A model generated the notes under the pieces. That model was given only the letters and a program-made list of their open reading frames with translations. It was not told the origin of the DNA and did no database searches. Shown piece by piece: positions 34,800 to 45,585 of a stretch of 64,000 nt of DNA. Positions within the stretch are counted from its first letter, which is position 1. Each line of letters opens with the position of its first letter. The translations under genes and the position numbers were made by a program. Source of the DNA: Aedes albopictus (Eukaryota; Arthropoda; Insecta; Diptera; Culicidae); NCBI RefSeq assembly GCF_035046485.1, contig NC_085137.1, forward strand, positions 482,478,252-482,542,251. Reading direction: 5' to 3'.

Positions 34800-35895
34800 A
34801 TCATCTTTGAATTTTTTTTAGATATTATTCCAGAGATTCTATCAAGAGTTCCTGGGTCCTCTTCAGAAATGGTTTCTTCCTTCTTTCACGGATTACAATA
34901 CTTAAATTGAAGAAGAAATTCATCTTGGAATATTACCAAAATTTCTTCGGGAAATGTATATTTGGAATTTTTTCAGGAATTCATCTAAAAACTTCACAAA
35001 AAATTCTTCTAAGATTTTCTTCAGAAATTCCTCCGAAGATTTTTTTAGGGGTTCTCTTAGAAATTAATTTAAAAATCCCCCCAGAAAACTGTTGGCAAAT
35101 TTTTGTTTCAATTTCATCCAGAGGTTTCTTCCAAAAGTTCCTTCAGGTATTCCTTAAGAGGATTATTCAGACCTAAAATCTCTAAAGGAACCTTCAGGGA
35201 TTCTTTCTAAAAATGTTACGGTGATTTTGAGAATTTTTAGAAAGATTATCTCAGCAATTCCAGCAGATATTACCCCAGAATATACTTGTTGGCATTTTTA
35301 AAGAATTTTCCATGAATACCAGCAAAGGATTCTCTTGTTCTTTCAGGTACTCTTTCAAAGATTTCTAAAAAAACGAATTTCTGAATTAGCAGTGAAAAAA
35401 GAATTTACTGCAATAAATTCTCGGGATAGTACATTCAGCTATTATTTTCGAAATTCTTCAAAGAATTCCTCCAGAGGTATTATTAAAATTATATGACGAA
35501 TTTCTGCTAGAACTTCACAAGTACATTTGTCTGCAATTTCTGTAGTGTTTTTTGCAAACATTTTTAAGAGATTTCTTCAAAAGTTCATCTACGGATTATT
35601 CCAGGAATCTCTTCAGAAATTCATTAAGAAGTTTTTCCTTTGTAATTATTTTCAGAATTCATCCAGAAGATCATTATGATTTTTTTTCCGTTGGAGATAT
35701 TCTAAGAAGATTCTTCAGGTATTCTCCAAAACATTCTTTCAGGAATTGGTCCTGATGTAGCTTTAGGAATAACCGCTGGAGTTTTTATCCAGGAATCCCT
35801 CCAAAAATATCGAGAATTTCTTCTACGAATCACTTTTAGAAAATACTCCAAGGATTTGTCTAGAAATTCCTTCATGGATTCTTTCAATATTTTAT
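34800..35895 (+). repeat. Degenerate AATTCCTCC-type repeats, forward
   Basis: Diverged blocks such as 'caggaattcatc', 'cagaaattcctcc' and 'aggaattggtcc' repeat. The family resembles the 25.5-kb array but is more AT-rich and older. Confidence 0.65.
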
Positions 35896-38110
35896 CCAGT
35901 ATTTTTTATACTATATTTGAAAAAAAAACTTCTAAGAAACTCCCAGGTGGAATATCAGATTCTATTCCTGTAGGAATCGTTAGACTTCCAGGAGTTTTAA
36001 GAGATATATATGATGTAATTGGAGGAATCATTTCCAAAAGTATAATTCTTGTAGCAATTTCTGCAGGAATTCATGAAAAAAATGTCTGAAATGAATGAAC
36101 CCTTGGAAAAATTTGTGAATTAATCTCTGCAGGATTATTGGAAAAACAAAACTTTTAAATAATTAAAAATACTCTATGGAAAATCTTTTGAACAAATCCC
36201 TTGCTGAAATTCCTGAAGAAATACACAGCGGAAATCCCTCAAAAAAGATGAAAAAGAAGTTCCCAGAGCTATTTTTGAAGCAATTCCTGAAGGAATTTCA
36301 GAAGGAATCCAAGCAGAAATTTCTGAAAAAAATAATTTTCTGGAGAAATTTTCAAAAGATTCCCTGTAGGATTAACAGAAAGTACTCTTTGTTGAATAAG
36401 TTATATGTTATATGTTGTTTGTTGTTTGTTGAATATTTTGTTATATGTGAAGAAATCTCAGAGAAATTATTGAACCTCCTGGAAAACTGTGGAAGATTCC
36501 CTTTGAAGGTGTATTAATGAATTTTAAGGAAAATGCCTGAAGAATTTCCCTGAATAAAGTTCCTAGCGGATTTTCTGACAGTAAATAGTCGTGGAGCAAT
36601 CTGTGAAGAAATTGCTGGGCCCATTCATGTGGGAATTTCCAATGGAAAGCCTAGAGCAATTCCTTAACAAGTACCTGGTGAACTTCTTGATGAAAGATCT
36701 GAACGCATTTTTGAAGGAATTTCCGGAAGATTTTCGAAAGAAACTACTAAAAGAATTTATGAAAAAAAAAACTTTGATTTGTTTTTTAAAGGAATCTTTG
36801 TAGAAAATCAGAATGATTCTCTAGGTCCCTAGAATAATTTCTAAAAGAGTTGCGGAAGGAATTCCTGGAAATTGACCTGATAGAGCTCTTGAAGAAGTTC
36901 TTAAGGAATCATTACTTGACGTGTGAAGAATTAGCCTAAGTTAAAATTCACGAATAAAAAAAAAAGTTCTTCAGCAAACATCTGAAGGGAGCCCTGGAAG
37001 AATTTCCTTAAGAAACCCAAGAGGAAGGATCGAAAGTGCCACTGGAGGAGTTTCTGACAGAAACGTTGGTGAATTTAATCGGAGGTATTCATGGAACCAA
37101 CCTAGGGCAAATTTTAAAGGAATCCCAGAAATAATTTCTTAACCCTCGCCGTGCATTAGGGTCATTATGACCCCAAATCATGCGCTACATCAGCGAGGTG
37201 ACCGTGAGCTAATGCACGAAGAAGATTAAGGAAACTTCGGAATAATCTCTGAAAAAGTCTGTGGAAAATTGTCTAAACAATTTTTAGAAGAATTCCGAAA
37301 TGTTGAATTTCTGAAGGAATCTCTTCAACCATTTCTGAAAGAATCCGTGGATGATTTCCTGAAATAATTCTAGTATGGATCTGTGAAAGAATCTATGGAG
37401 TAGTTTCTGAGGAAACCCACGGAGCTTTTCTACCGATATTCTGGAAAACTATCAACGCTTTAGAGGAAATTTTGAAGTAGAATTGTAGAGGAATTCCTGA
37501 ATATGTCCTTAAAACAAATTTCAAAAGACATCTGTAGATGAGTTTCTGAAAGAAATTTCTAGGGGATTTTTAAATGGAATCCATGAAGCATATATCGAAA
37601 CTAATTGAGGTTTGACAAAGGAGTTCTGAAATAAATTGCCGGGCTAGTCTTTGAAAAAAATAGAAAAAAAAATCCTTAACAAAGCTCAGAGTTTTCTAAA
37701 TAAATTTTCTGGTAGAGATTCCTACAAATTTCCTAGAACGTTTTTTGAAGGGACATTGGAGAAGTCCATTGATTAGAGAATCATCAATCAATGAATCCTA
37801 CTTTTTCTGGAGAAATGTCACAAAAAAATTCCAAAGAAATTCATGGAGAAATTTCTAAAGCAATCCATGTAAGATTTTCTAGAATATCTCCTTGGGAAGT
37901 TTCGGAGCAATAGTCAAATATCTGAAAAATTTCCTGTAAGAAACTGAAGAAATCCCAAGAGAATATATCCGGAAATTTTTTTTAAAGAGCAGTAGAGGAA
38001 ATTCTGGAGGATTTTTGGTGTAATCCTCGAAAATATTTCTTCAAAGAATTCTCAGGACGAACTACTGAAGAAAGCTTTTGTTTGTTTGAAGAGAATTCTG
38101 AAGGATCCCC
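35896..38110 (-). repeat. Degenerate repeats, reverse orientation
   Basis: Here the + strand reads 'gaaattcctgaagaa' and 'aaggaatttc' blocks, the complement of the preceding field, so the array again switches orientation (near 35900). It contains the nested TTAA MITE at 37139-37229. Confidence 0.65.
37139..37229. mobile_element. TTAA-bounded MITE, 91 bp
   Basis: TTAA at 37139-37142 and 37226-37229. Inverted termini share cgtgcatta (37151 and complemented at 37211-37219), and the interior has the palindrome gggtcattatgacccc. It is related in end structure to 2286-2409 and 63281-63753. Confidence 0.7.
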
Positions 38111-40700
38111 CGGAAGAAGTTTCAATATCACACAGTTTTTTCATATGTATGAAATGCATACCACACTATTTGTAACGTGCTGGATATTATAAATAACTAA
38201 CATGGCAAATTAGTACTTCAACTGTGACGATGGTTTTGGGTCACTGGATGAACACGACATAAGTTATCATTACTCAATATATAGAATTTTAAAGTCTGAC
38301 CAAAGATTGTCAATACACTAATGATAAAGTGGTAGAATTTATATCCAAAAGTATTGACAATTGCCAAAATAACGAAGATTGAACATAACAAATTTTGGAA
38401 AAATGTTTTGTCTAGGTTTTTTTCGCTACTGAGTGTAGAGCAAGAGATTTTCGGTACAATGTCGATTTGATGTGAATAGATTCTTATATGATTTGGGTTG
38501 AATACATATTGATGCGTGGTGCCCATCTAACAAAGGAATATACGTGGAAAATTCTAGCAAGTTCAGCAGCATGTTTGAGTCGCCAAAAATAGTTCTGTCC
38601 ACATAGAATGAATTAAGACAAACGGTATCAGTGGAATTGATAATATCTGGTCAAAATGCTGTTAGATAACTGCACTAGATAAATTATTCATATCAAAGCA
38701 GTTCGCGTTGGATTCAAAAAAAAAAAACTTATTCAAATCAATTCAGAAACCACGCGCAGCAAAACCTTGACTTTGAAAACGCTTGTTTGTTCGCTTTTGA
38801 TACAAAAACCGATGCAAACAGGTCCAAGTTTTGAATTTGAATTAACCTACCGAACAGGTTCGGAGCTGAAAAGCATCCAGCTCAGAGCACTGAAGAAAGG
38901 TGATCCAACCTATTAGGTATCTTCTAACATCCTAACAGGAAAACCGGATCGTCCCGAAAAAGAACCCTCCTGCTGGCCTAATCACCAAAATCGCACTATA
39001 ATTAGCATAAATGTCTAAGGCTGGTATTGTGGAACAATAAATTTGGAAATTTATATGATGTGCTTCTTCCAGGAATCGCGATGGTTTTCAGTTCCTGTCG
39101 GTTGAATATCTTGTTTGGAATTTTGGGATGATGCTCGAAAGAACAAATATCGACGAATGACTTCATCGATAATAGATAACAAAATCCGTTGAATTTGTTT
39201 AGCACCATATTCTAATTCACGATGCGCATTTCAAACCAGTTTTTAAGTGAAAACAGAAAACAGTTATGATCGGAGCGTGTTCGCAAAGGACACGCACGTT
39301 TGTTGTGTTCTCAAGCCCATCCGGCGCCGGCCTAATCAGACTATACAAATGCAGTCCATCACGCCATGCGCGGCCACCATTAGCACGAACTCCCGAATCT
39401 AGAACATCTTTTGTTAAAAATGCAAAATTAGGTGACCCACTTGGGTGCAAATTACTCCTAATGCACGATCGGCGCTATTCTAATGGAGGCGCCGGTCGCG
39501 TTCCCCATAACTGAGTTTGCAGCAATTGGCCGCATCTCCGGCGTTTTCTCCGCAGTAGGTACAATTTGCTCGGCTTCCTGTGTATGGTGTCGGAATTTTA
39601 ATCAACCACCGCAGACATTGTACATTGGTCGTAGGGGAAAAATATATGTATCGTGCAAATTTTATTCGTCTCTTGCCTCTTAGATCCATTATTGCTTCTT
39701 CGCTCCACTAGAAAGTCGTTCCTCTCCGCACCAAATCACTTGGCCAAACGAAAGTGTCACCGACCCTGAAAATTTCGTTTTCAAGCACAGTCACAGAAAC
39801 GCAGAACTCGTCGCACGCCGCACGGCCGCACCAGTTTCGGTCCCCGGCATTATTTGTATACCTACCAACAACAGAGGGAGCAGGCGTTCGGGTGATGGCA
39901 GGTGGACGTGATTAGAATTCGAATGGGGTTTATTTGCGCCCGCCACCATCGAACTTCGCTCAGTTTTATAGGGGAAATTCCGCGATGGCTCTGGGTTCTG
40001 CTGGAGAACTCTCTTCAGATCATTGTGCTTCTAATTTGGACTATCTTTATTGAGGGTGATCTAACCGCAAGCATCGAAAAGCTACTAACGGAGAAAAGTG
40101 GTTGCGGTTTTGATGGTCGTAAAAATGAAATTTAAGTGGTTAAACTTTATCGCTTGATACACTCAAACAATTTTTATTTAAAAGTATACACTACTATTCG
40201 AATTAGCATTAAGCAAGTCGCACAACACTGTTGAAAATGATTTGACATCAATGTGCACAACAGAACATGTGCTCGATGAACAAATTGAGATTTGAATTAA
40301 GAAAAGAAATCCACGTACTCCGGTGAGACACAAATTCGTAGGTGGTACAGTTTCAGACCGCTGTTACAAACATTACCAAAGCACAGATATTTGGGTCTAA
40401 TCACTGTCTCTAAGACAACATTGACGCAACCAACGGTCGAAAACTGTTCTGGCCACGTTCTTACGACGGTTGAGGTATGGAAAAAGAAGACTGGTTGTAC
40501 ACCTCCGAAAGATAAATGGAATCTTCTACGTCCTCTCAGGACTAGGTGTCACGGGAATTTGGGAGTTTTTAGAATAAGGGTTACGTTTGGTCAACGTTTA
40601 TACAGGTACAAATTCACCAAATTATATGAATCCCAATACTCTTACATGTTTCGCTCTTGGGGCTATGAAATGAGGCCTCCTTAGCTGCTCTACAAGGGTT
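38111..40700 (+). other. Intronic, no gene recognised
   Basis: No coding block, repeat or structured element was recognised. The GC-balanced piece 39280-39900 stands out in composition but has no domain-bearing frame. Confidence 0.35.
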
Positions 40701-40849
40701 AGGAGGCTTAAAAAGTAGGTTCTAAGAAGTTTCAGAGAATGTTTGGGGGGGATTTAAACGGGTTAAATGGGAGGAATCAGGATTTGTTACGTTCGCTTCA
40801 GAGATATTCCAGGGGGTACCAGTGGTGTTTAAATAGGTTACATGGATGT

Positions 40850-41018
40850 CGGCTTTTAGTCCAAGAAAAGTGTTGATTTTCTTATCTCATCGCCAACGTT
40901 TCGATCCAGATGTTGGGATCTTCTTCAGGGCTCGAAGTTAATCATTTTTTCTGTTCCCGTGTTCATTTCACGGTTGGTTGTCGTGAAATAAGTCAACTTC
41001 CCAGTCGAATCTCTACAA
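40850..41018 (-). mobile_element. 169-bp insertion with 13-bp target duplication, Penelope-like tail
   Basis: An exact 13-bp duplication gttacatggatgt stands at 40837-40849 and 41019-41031, as left by target-primed reverse transcription. On the minus strand the insert carries a hammerhead-like core and then 'aaaatcaacacttttcttgg'. This layout is typical of Penelope-like element ends. Assignment to Penelope-like elements is inference, since no reverse transcriptase is present. Confidence 0.6.
40898..40928 (-). ncRNA. Hammerhead-ribozyme-like core motif
   Basis: On the minus strand: CTGAAGA (40928-40922, matching CUGANGA), one extra A, stem II GATCC (40920-40916) with loop CAACATCT and GGATC (40907-40903), then GAAAC (40902-40898). 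This is the conserved hammerhead order. The extra A before stem II and the lack of a clear helix III and NUH cleavage triplet make activity doubtful. Confidence 0.5.
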
Positions 41019-41184
41019 GTTACATGGATGTTTCGTGGGCTCCTTGGGGCATACAGATGGGGATTCAGAGGGATTTTAAACTTGTTTTAGGAGGTTTAAA
41101 GTCCTTTTTGGGACGCTTCAAGAGATTTAGGGGCATTTCGGATCTGCGGACAAATTACGGATAGTGAACAACGGTGCTTTGATT

Positions 41185-41255
41185 TAGTATTATTATTATT
41201 ATTTTTCTTTATTATCGAGATTTTCAGCCCTCGGCTGGTTCATCTCGTATAGATT
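41185..41255 (-). mobile_element. SINE 3'-end fragment
   Basis: On the minus strand 'gggctgaaaatctcgataataaagaaaa' followed by an AAT tail matches the 3' end of the SINE at 52865-53216. The tRNA head is absent (5' truncation). Confidence 0.6.
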
Positions 41256-41850
41256 TAGTAATTATTTTGGTTCAATACGTAACAACTTGAGGCTACAAAT
41301 GGAAAGTGCATTTAAAGTAATCGTCCGATCGGCGAAAACGTCTTAACTGCAATGCTTTTTAACTAAAAGTCCGCTAAGTGAAACAAATTTGCAGTTCTCG
41401 CACCGCTTAACGTCAAAATGATACGCCATATTATCTCAATGATAGGTCGGATGAAGTTTGCTAAATGAAATGCAATGTTTGGAAGCCGAAGTGATAAGTG
41501 AACCACTCAGTACTTTTTCTTTCCAAATTAAAAAAAAACTCACCAACTATTGCACACCTCATAAGAAAAGCATGGAGTGTGCAACAATTGGCGATTAACC
41601 CTACCATGCGTGTCTATGTTCCTTCTCTCTTGATTGCGCTCTCGTATCGACCGGGTAAGAAAATGAATTTTTGGGAAGCGTTTTCGCGCACGTCGCTCGC
41701 GATGCACTCAGTAATTCGCAATAAAATTCCAAACACTGCCTGGAGAAGTATGCTCCCGACCACTTCGCCTTCATTGAAACGCAAAATCCTTGCCGTTATC
41801 GAACGAATCGAACTGTAATTGACAAATTGAGAGAGATACATAAGTGAAAT

Positions 41851-42129
41851 GGGCCCACATAGCCGAGGCGGTAAACGCATGGGTATTCAGCATGACCATG
41901 CTGAGGGTGACGGGTTCGATTCCCGCTCGGTCCAGGATCTTTTCGTAAAGGAAATTTCCTTGACTTCCTTGGGCATAGAGTATCTTCGTGCCTGCCACAC
42001 GATATACGCATGCAAAATGGTCATTGGCAGAGGAAGCTCTCAGTTAATAACTGTGGAAGTGCTCATAGAACACTAAGCTGAGAAGCAGGCTTTGTCCCAA
42101 TGAGGACGTTACGCCAAGAAGAGAGAGAG
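41851..42129 (+). mobile_element. Feilai-like SINE, complete, with target duplication
   Basis: The tRNA-like head has the A box tagccgaggcggtaaacgc and the B box gggttcgattcccg. The body includes 'ataactgtggaagtgctca', and the tail is (GA)n. The 13-bp duplication acataagtgaaat is exact (41838-41850 and 42130-42142). Family name by resemblance to Feilai of Aedes aegypti. Other copies: 55969-56255 (minus) and fragments at 42435-42530 and 47636-47742. Confidence 0.85.
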
Positions 42130-42154
42130 ACATAAGTGAAATAACACCACTTGT

Positions 42155-42240
42155 ATTAGTGGGGTTCAAACCCACAACGACTAACTAACGACTCCGTATC
42201 GTTAGTCCTGCGCTGTAACCAACTTAGCCGTAGAACTAGT
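42155..42240 (-). mobile_element. tRNA-like sequence, probable SINE head
   Basis: On the minus strand the A box taagttggttacagcgc and B box gggtttgaacccc are good, but an extra repeated ttagttagtc between the arms and unpaired acceptor ends argue against a functional tRNA gene. Confidence 0.55.
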
Positions 42241-42434
42241 AAAGATTTTGCGGAATAGAAAATCATACTGGATTCGAAGCGCCTCCTTTACAGGGTCCGT
42301 CTTTTACAACTTTATTTCTCTTTTCTTTAGATGCAAATCTCCCGCACTCTCGCAGCGGCCTACAAACAACAAGTGCAAGCGTATTATTTTAAGCTCACCC
42401 AACATATACTTCGTCAACGATAATTTGGTCTAAA

Positions 42435-42530
42435 CATAAATTAGTTACACAGTTATTAACTGAGAGCTTTCTCTGCCAATGACTATTTTTCATGTGTATA
42501 TCGTGTGGCAGGCACGAAGATACTCTACAC
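42435..42530 (-). mobile_element. Feilai-like SINE fragment
   Basis: Minus-strand match to the body of 41851-42129 (ggcaggcacgaagatactct and cagttattaactgagagc on +). Both ends are missing. 42530-43520 holds nothing else recognised. Confidence 0.75.
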
Positions 42531-43526
42531 AGACACACTCTGAAATGCCCTTATGACCATCTTGGAATTGGGTCGCAACAGGCTGAATAACGCACTAGGG
42601 TCAAAACACCTGACTGGCCAAAACTGATGCTTCTACCCTAACTATAACTGATAAGTTAGCCGAATTCCAAGAAGTTTTATTAGGGGGACTCTATCGACAA
42701 TGCAATATCAGCATACACAAGCTAATATCTAATGCATGTGCATATTTGTGACTAATTTTATTCAAAAGATCACAAGATTTAATACTATGTTTGATGTTAA
42801 CTTGGAAAATACGTGAACTTCATATTATTCATTATTAAAATTTCACAAGTTCCTTGAAAACTACGGTGGTGATTACGTCGACTATGCGAATATGGGCAGC
42901 ATAGTGCTTCCCTTTTTTCAAAGCAGTATCAAAAACATCCAACAGTAGCAATCGTTTTTTCTTGAATCGTCTCTCTTGAAACATACGTTTAAATGCGAAG
43001 CTTAGACTGATTTTCTGAATTCTATTCTTAAAGAATACTGACAAAATTGCACCCGATGACAACTCAAGTTACAGGTCAAATTATCTAAGAACCAGGAACA
43101 GCCAAGTTCAACAATTCATGAAACTCTATGATCATAAAATATCACCATATTTCCTGGATTACCTAATAGAATCTCTAAACTTCAAAGAAAAGTTTAAATA
43201 ATAACAACAAACTATCGCTCGTTACAGTTATCTCGTAGGTGACAAAATTAAAGACTTCCACTTATCGGGCATAGTTTTCAGCTGTCAAATAACTCAGTGC
43301 ATCTAACGGTTAATCAGTTTTTCAAACTTTGGCTAAAATGATGTTTTTTTTTTCAAAAGATCATCTTTTTATGAGCTTCTATAAATTGTTTCTGCATTTT
43401 TAAAACAAAAATATGAAATATTTTTAATGCTGCAGGAAAGTCCAATTGTATTTCACGTCAAAACTCGATGTATGCGTTTGTTTAGAGTGGTTGAGTGGGT
43501 CACCAGATCAAAACGTAAACTACATA

Positions 43527-43794
43527 CCGTCAACCCCCGTTGGTTTGACCTCATCTAATCTAAACACTTTTTAATTTGACCTTCTCTAATCTGCATATCG
43601 TTCAAACTAAAAATGGTTCAAACGTCATTCTGCTTATGGAACGGGGTGGAACGAAACGCAGAATCAAAACAAAACAGCAAAAAGGGTTATCATCAGTATG
43701 TTTTCGATGCCCACAGGGTTACTAGAAGTTCAAATTATAAAATCAACCCCGTTGGTTTGCATGAGGTGTCGTTCAAACCAACGGGGGTTGACGG
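43527..43794. mobile_element. TA-flanked MITE, 268 bp
   Basis: Inverted ends ccgtcaacccccgttggttt and its complement ending …gggggttgacgg, with TA on both sides (43525-43526, 43795-43796). This is Tc1/mariner-type. The leading CCGTC is shared with the nested MITE at 11436-11652. Confidence 0.88.
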
Positions 43795-44261
43795 TATAGA
43801 AATGTTGCTGTACTTGGTAAACTTCACAAAATCTTGAATGTCTGCTGTATTGCAAATATTATGATTAGAAACTATCTCGCAATATATCTGTTCGATATAC
43901 GATCAATTTTATACGTACGACTATGCGCAAATCATGTTTGAGATTGCATTTCTATTTAACATCCTTGGGGCGCCGGTTAGTAAAACTAATCTGTTTGAGT
44001 AAAACAAACATGACCGAAAACATGATTCTGTATGCAATGTCACTGATTATTCTCGTTTATATTCCTGTCAAGTTAAATATTAATACCTGTTGAGATTGTC
44101 AGCTTGATTGACAGTCACCGATTAGCCTAATTCTGCACTCGAGCAAAATATGCTCGTTTCTACTCTCAAATTGAATTATTTCAAACCTGTTAGCTAATGC
44201 CTAAAACCAGATATCTTATACGGTTCCTTTTCTTCTCCTTATTCTCCTCATCATTATATAG

Positions 44262-45320
44262 GTCACCGCGCCGGCTTTGCTGCTTGCCGGACGCATTCAG
44301 CTGGTTAACCTCGAACCCGAAGAAGCCCAACGGTACATCACTCAGCAGAGCTTGGATCTGCGATATGCCAAGAAACTGGGTGAACATCCACTGGGGTACT
44401 TCCGAAACATTCAGGACCCAGAGGCCAAATTCTACCACAATGGCCGCCTGATTGACAACCCAGAAGACTACGTCGAGGAAGCGTACGAAGCGTCTCAGTT
44501 CCATGGACAGGACGGACTCGGAAGAGCCATGTTCGGCTACACCGATCACAACCAGGCCCGCTTGGAAGCTCGTAACGCAAATGGAGAAGTACGTGGCTCA
44601 TACCAGTACATGGATCCGTTCGGTCAGGAAGTGGTCGTCCAGTACTGGTCCGACAGCTTGGGATTCCATCAGTTCGATAACCGTCCTGAGGTGGTTCTGG
44701 AACCGGTAACTGATACACCAGAAGTACGTGAAGCTCGCATCGCTCATTTGAAAGCTTGGGAGGAAGCTGCTCAGCTCTCTCGTTCCGGAAAACCCATCAG
44801 CAGTTTAAACAATAAGCCAGTTCAGAACTCCGTTGATGAAGAGGAAGATGAAATTGTTGGAGCTCTATCCAACCAGCACCAGGCTCTCGCCCGGTATCCT
44901 AGCCTGCCATACACCGATCATATTTCACCGAACAACGCCCCAGCTGCGTCCAACGATGCTGTGGTCGTCGAAGCCCAGCGTAACCTCAAAAAGCGCCAAA
45001 ATGAAGAATCCGTCCAAGGAGCTAACGATGAAGAAGAGGAACCCAAGTACGATCCCAAGGGCTTCTTCTACAGTTTCGAATACCCAGTGTACAACATTGT
45101 TCAGTCGGAAGCAGCACGAGCTCGCTCACAGAAGGTCAAGCGATCGAATCAACCTGAATCCGAAAGCATCGTTGAAGAACCTAAACCAGAAGTCAAAGGC
45201 AGCCCCGTCGCCGAAGACAACAGAGTATCCCTAAAGGCCATCCAAAACGGCGAGCAGTTGGTTGCGGCGGTTCACGATGTGCAGGTGTCCCCCAAGCAGA
45301 AGCTCACCGCCGAACAGTAG
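44262..45320 (+). CDS. Insect cuticle protein (RR-like), exon 2
   Basis: This exon supplies 352 residues; with exon 1 the protein is 361 residues. Residues 1-23 form the signal peptide. Residues about 92-149 hold the cuticle domain: GLGRAMFGYTDHN, VRGSYQYMDPFGQEV, VQYWSDSLGFHQF. These fit the G.Y.Y.DP.G....V.Y..D..GF core of the chitin_bind_4 (Rebers-Riddiford) family, whose members bind chitin in the extracellular cuticle. The C-terminal half is charged and low in complexity, with acidic runs (DEEEDE, DEEEEP), two basic sites (NLKKR, KVKR) that could be processed, and the block DPKGFFYSFEYPVYNIV. The W in VQYWSD and the acidic tail are less usual for short RR proteins. The exon begins at a TATATAG acceptor; the stop is TAG. 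Exact family member not named. Confidence 0.88.
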   Translation, partial: VTAPALLLAGRIQLVNLEPEEAQRYITQQSLDLRYAKKLGEHPLGYFRNIQDPEAKFYHNGRLIDNPEDYVEEAYEASQFHGQDGLGRAMFGYTDHNQARLEARNANGEVRGSYQYMDPFGQEVVVQYWSDSLGFHQFDNRPEVVLEPVTDTPEVREARIAHLKAWEEAAQLSRSGKPISSLNNKPVQNSVDEEEDEIVGALSNQHQALARYPSLPYTDHISPNNAPAASNDAVVVEAQRNLKKRQNEESVQGANDEEEEPKYDPKGFFYSFEYPVYNIVQSEAARARSQKVKRSNQPESESIVEEPKPEVKGSPVAEDNRVSLKAIQNGEQLVAAVHDVQVSPKQKLTAEQ

Positions 45321-45529
45321 TAAATCGATCACAGACTTCCTCACCCCACTTACAATTTGCCATATTTTTTGCGTTAGTCAAAAAACCAGAGCAAATCGAT
45401 CTCCTTCCTGCGGAAATTCCAACGAATACCTATCTACAAACAGCGAACACTGCGGCAGTCGAAGATGACTGTGACCACGAAATGTGGCACGGTGTGTAAA
45501 AATGGACAAAAAGAAATGCATAAGACTTG

Positions 45530-45585
45530 AATAAATTGCTTAGCGAATGGGCGGGCAAGAATACTCAGCAGAACCAGACAATAAA
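45530..45585 (+). other. Polyadenylation signals of the cuticle protein gene
   Basis: Two AATAAA hexamers (45530-45535 and 45580-45585) lie 210 and 260 bp after the stop. Either could end the transcript. Confidence 0.6.

Larger units (their letters stand above)
40700..41165 (+). repeat. G-rich degenerate repeats
   Basis: Blocks such as 'gtttgggggggattta', 'ccagggggtaccag' and 'ttttaggaggttta' resemble the 53-54 kb repeat field. The 169-bp insertion 40850-41018 splits them. Confidence 0.5.
16432..44261 (+). other. 27.8-kb intron of the cuticle protein gene
   Basis: Phase-0 intron with GTATGT donor and an acceptor after a pyrimidine-rich tract (ttccttttcttctccttattctcctc, split here: ttccttttcttctcc then ttattctcctc). 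It holds an RTE LINE with a hAT insertion, several MITEs, SINEs, short-repeat fields and a hammerhead-motif element. Stretches without recognised repeats are listed separately. Confidence 0.7.

Noticed and set aside
40391..40684. 97-codon + frame in the intron
   Set aside because: No recognisable domain or splice context; base composition matches the surrounding non-coding DNA.
41851..41935. tRNA gene candidates in the SINE heads (also 1617, 34655, 42155, 53145, 56431)
   Set aside because: A and B boxes are good but acceptor stems do not pair, and each is followed by a SINE body or tail.
44338..44718. 126-codon minus frame over the cuticle exon
   Set aside because: Antisense shadow of the cuticle protein exon, whose + frame has clear family features.
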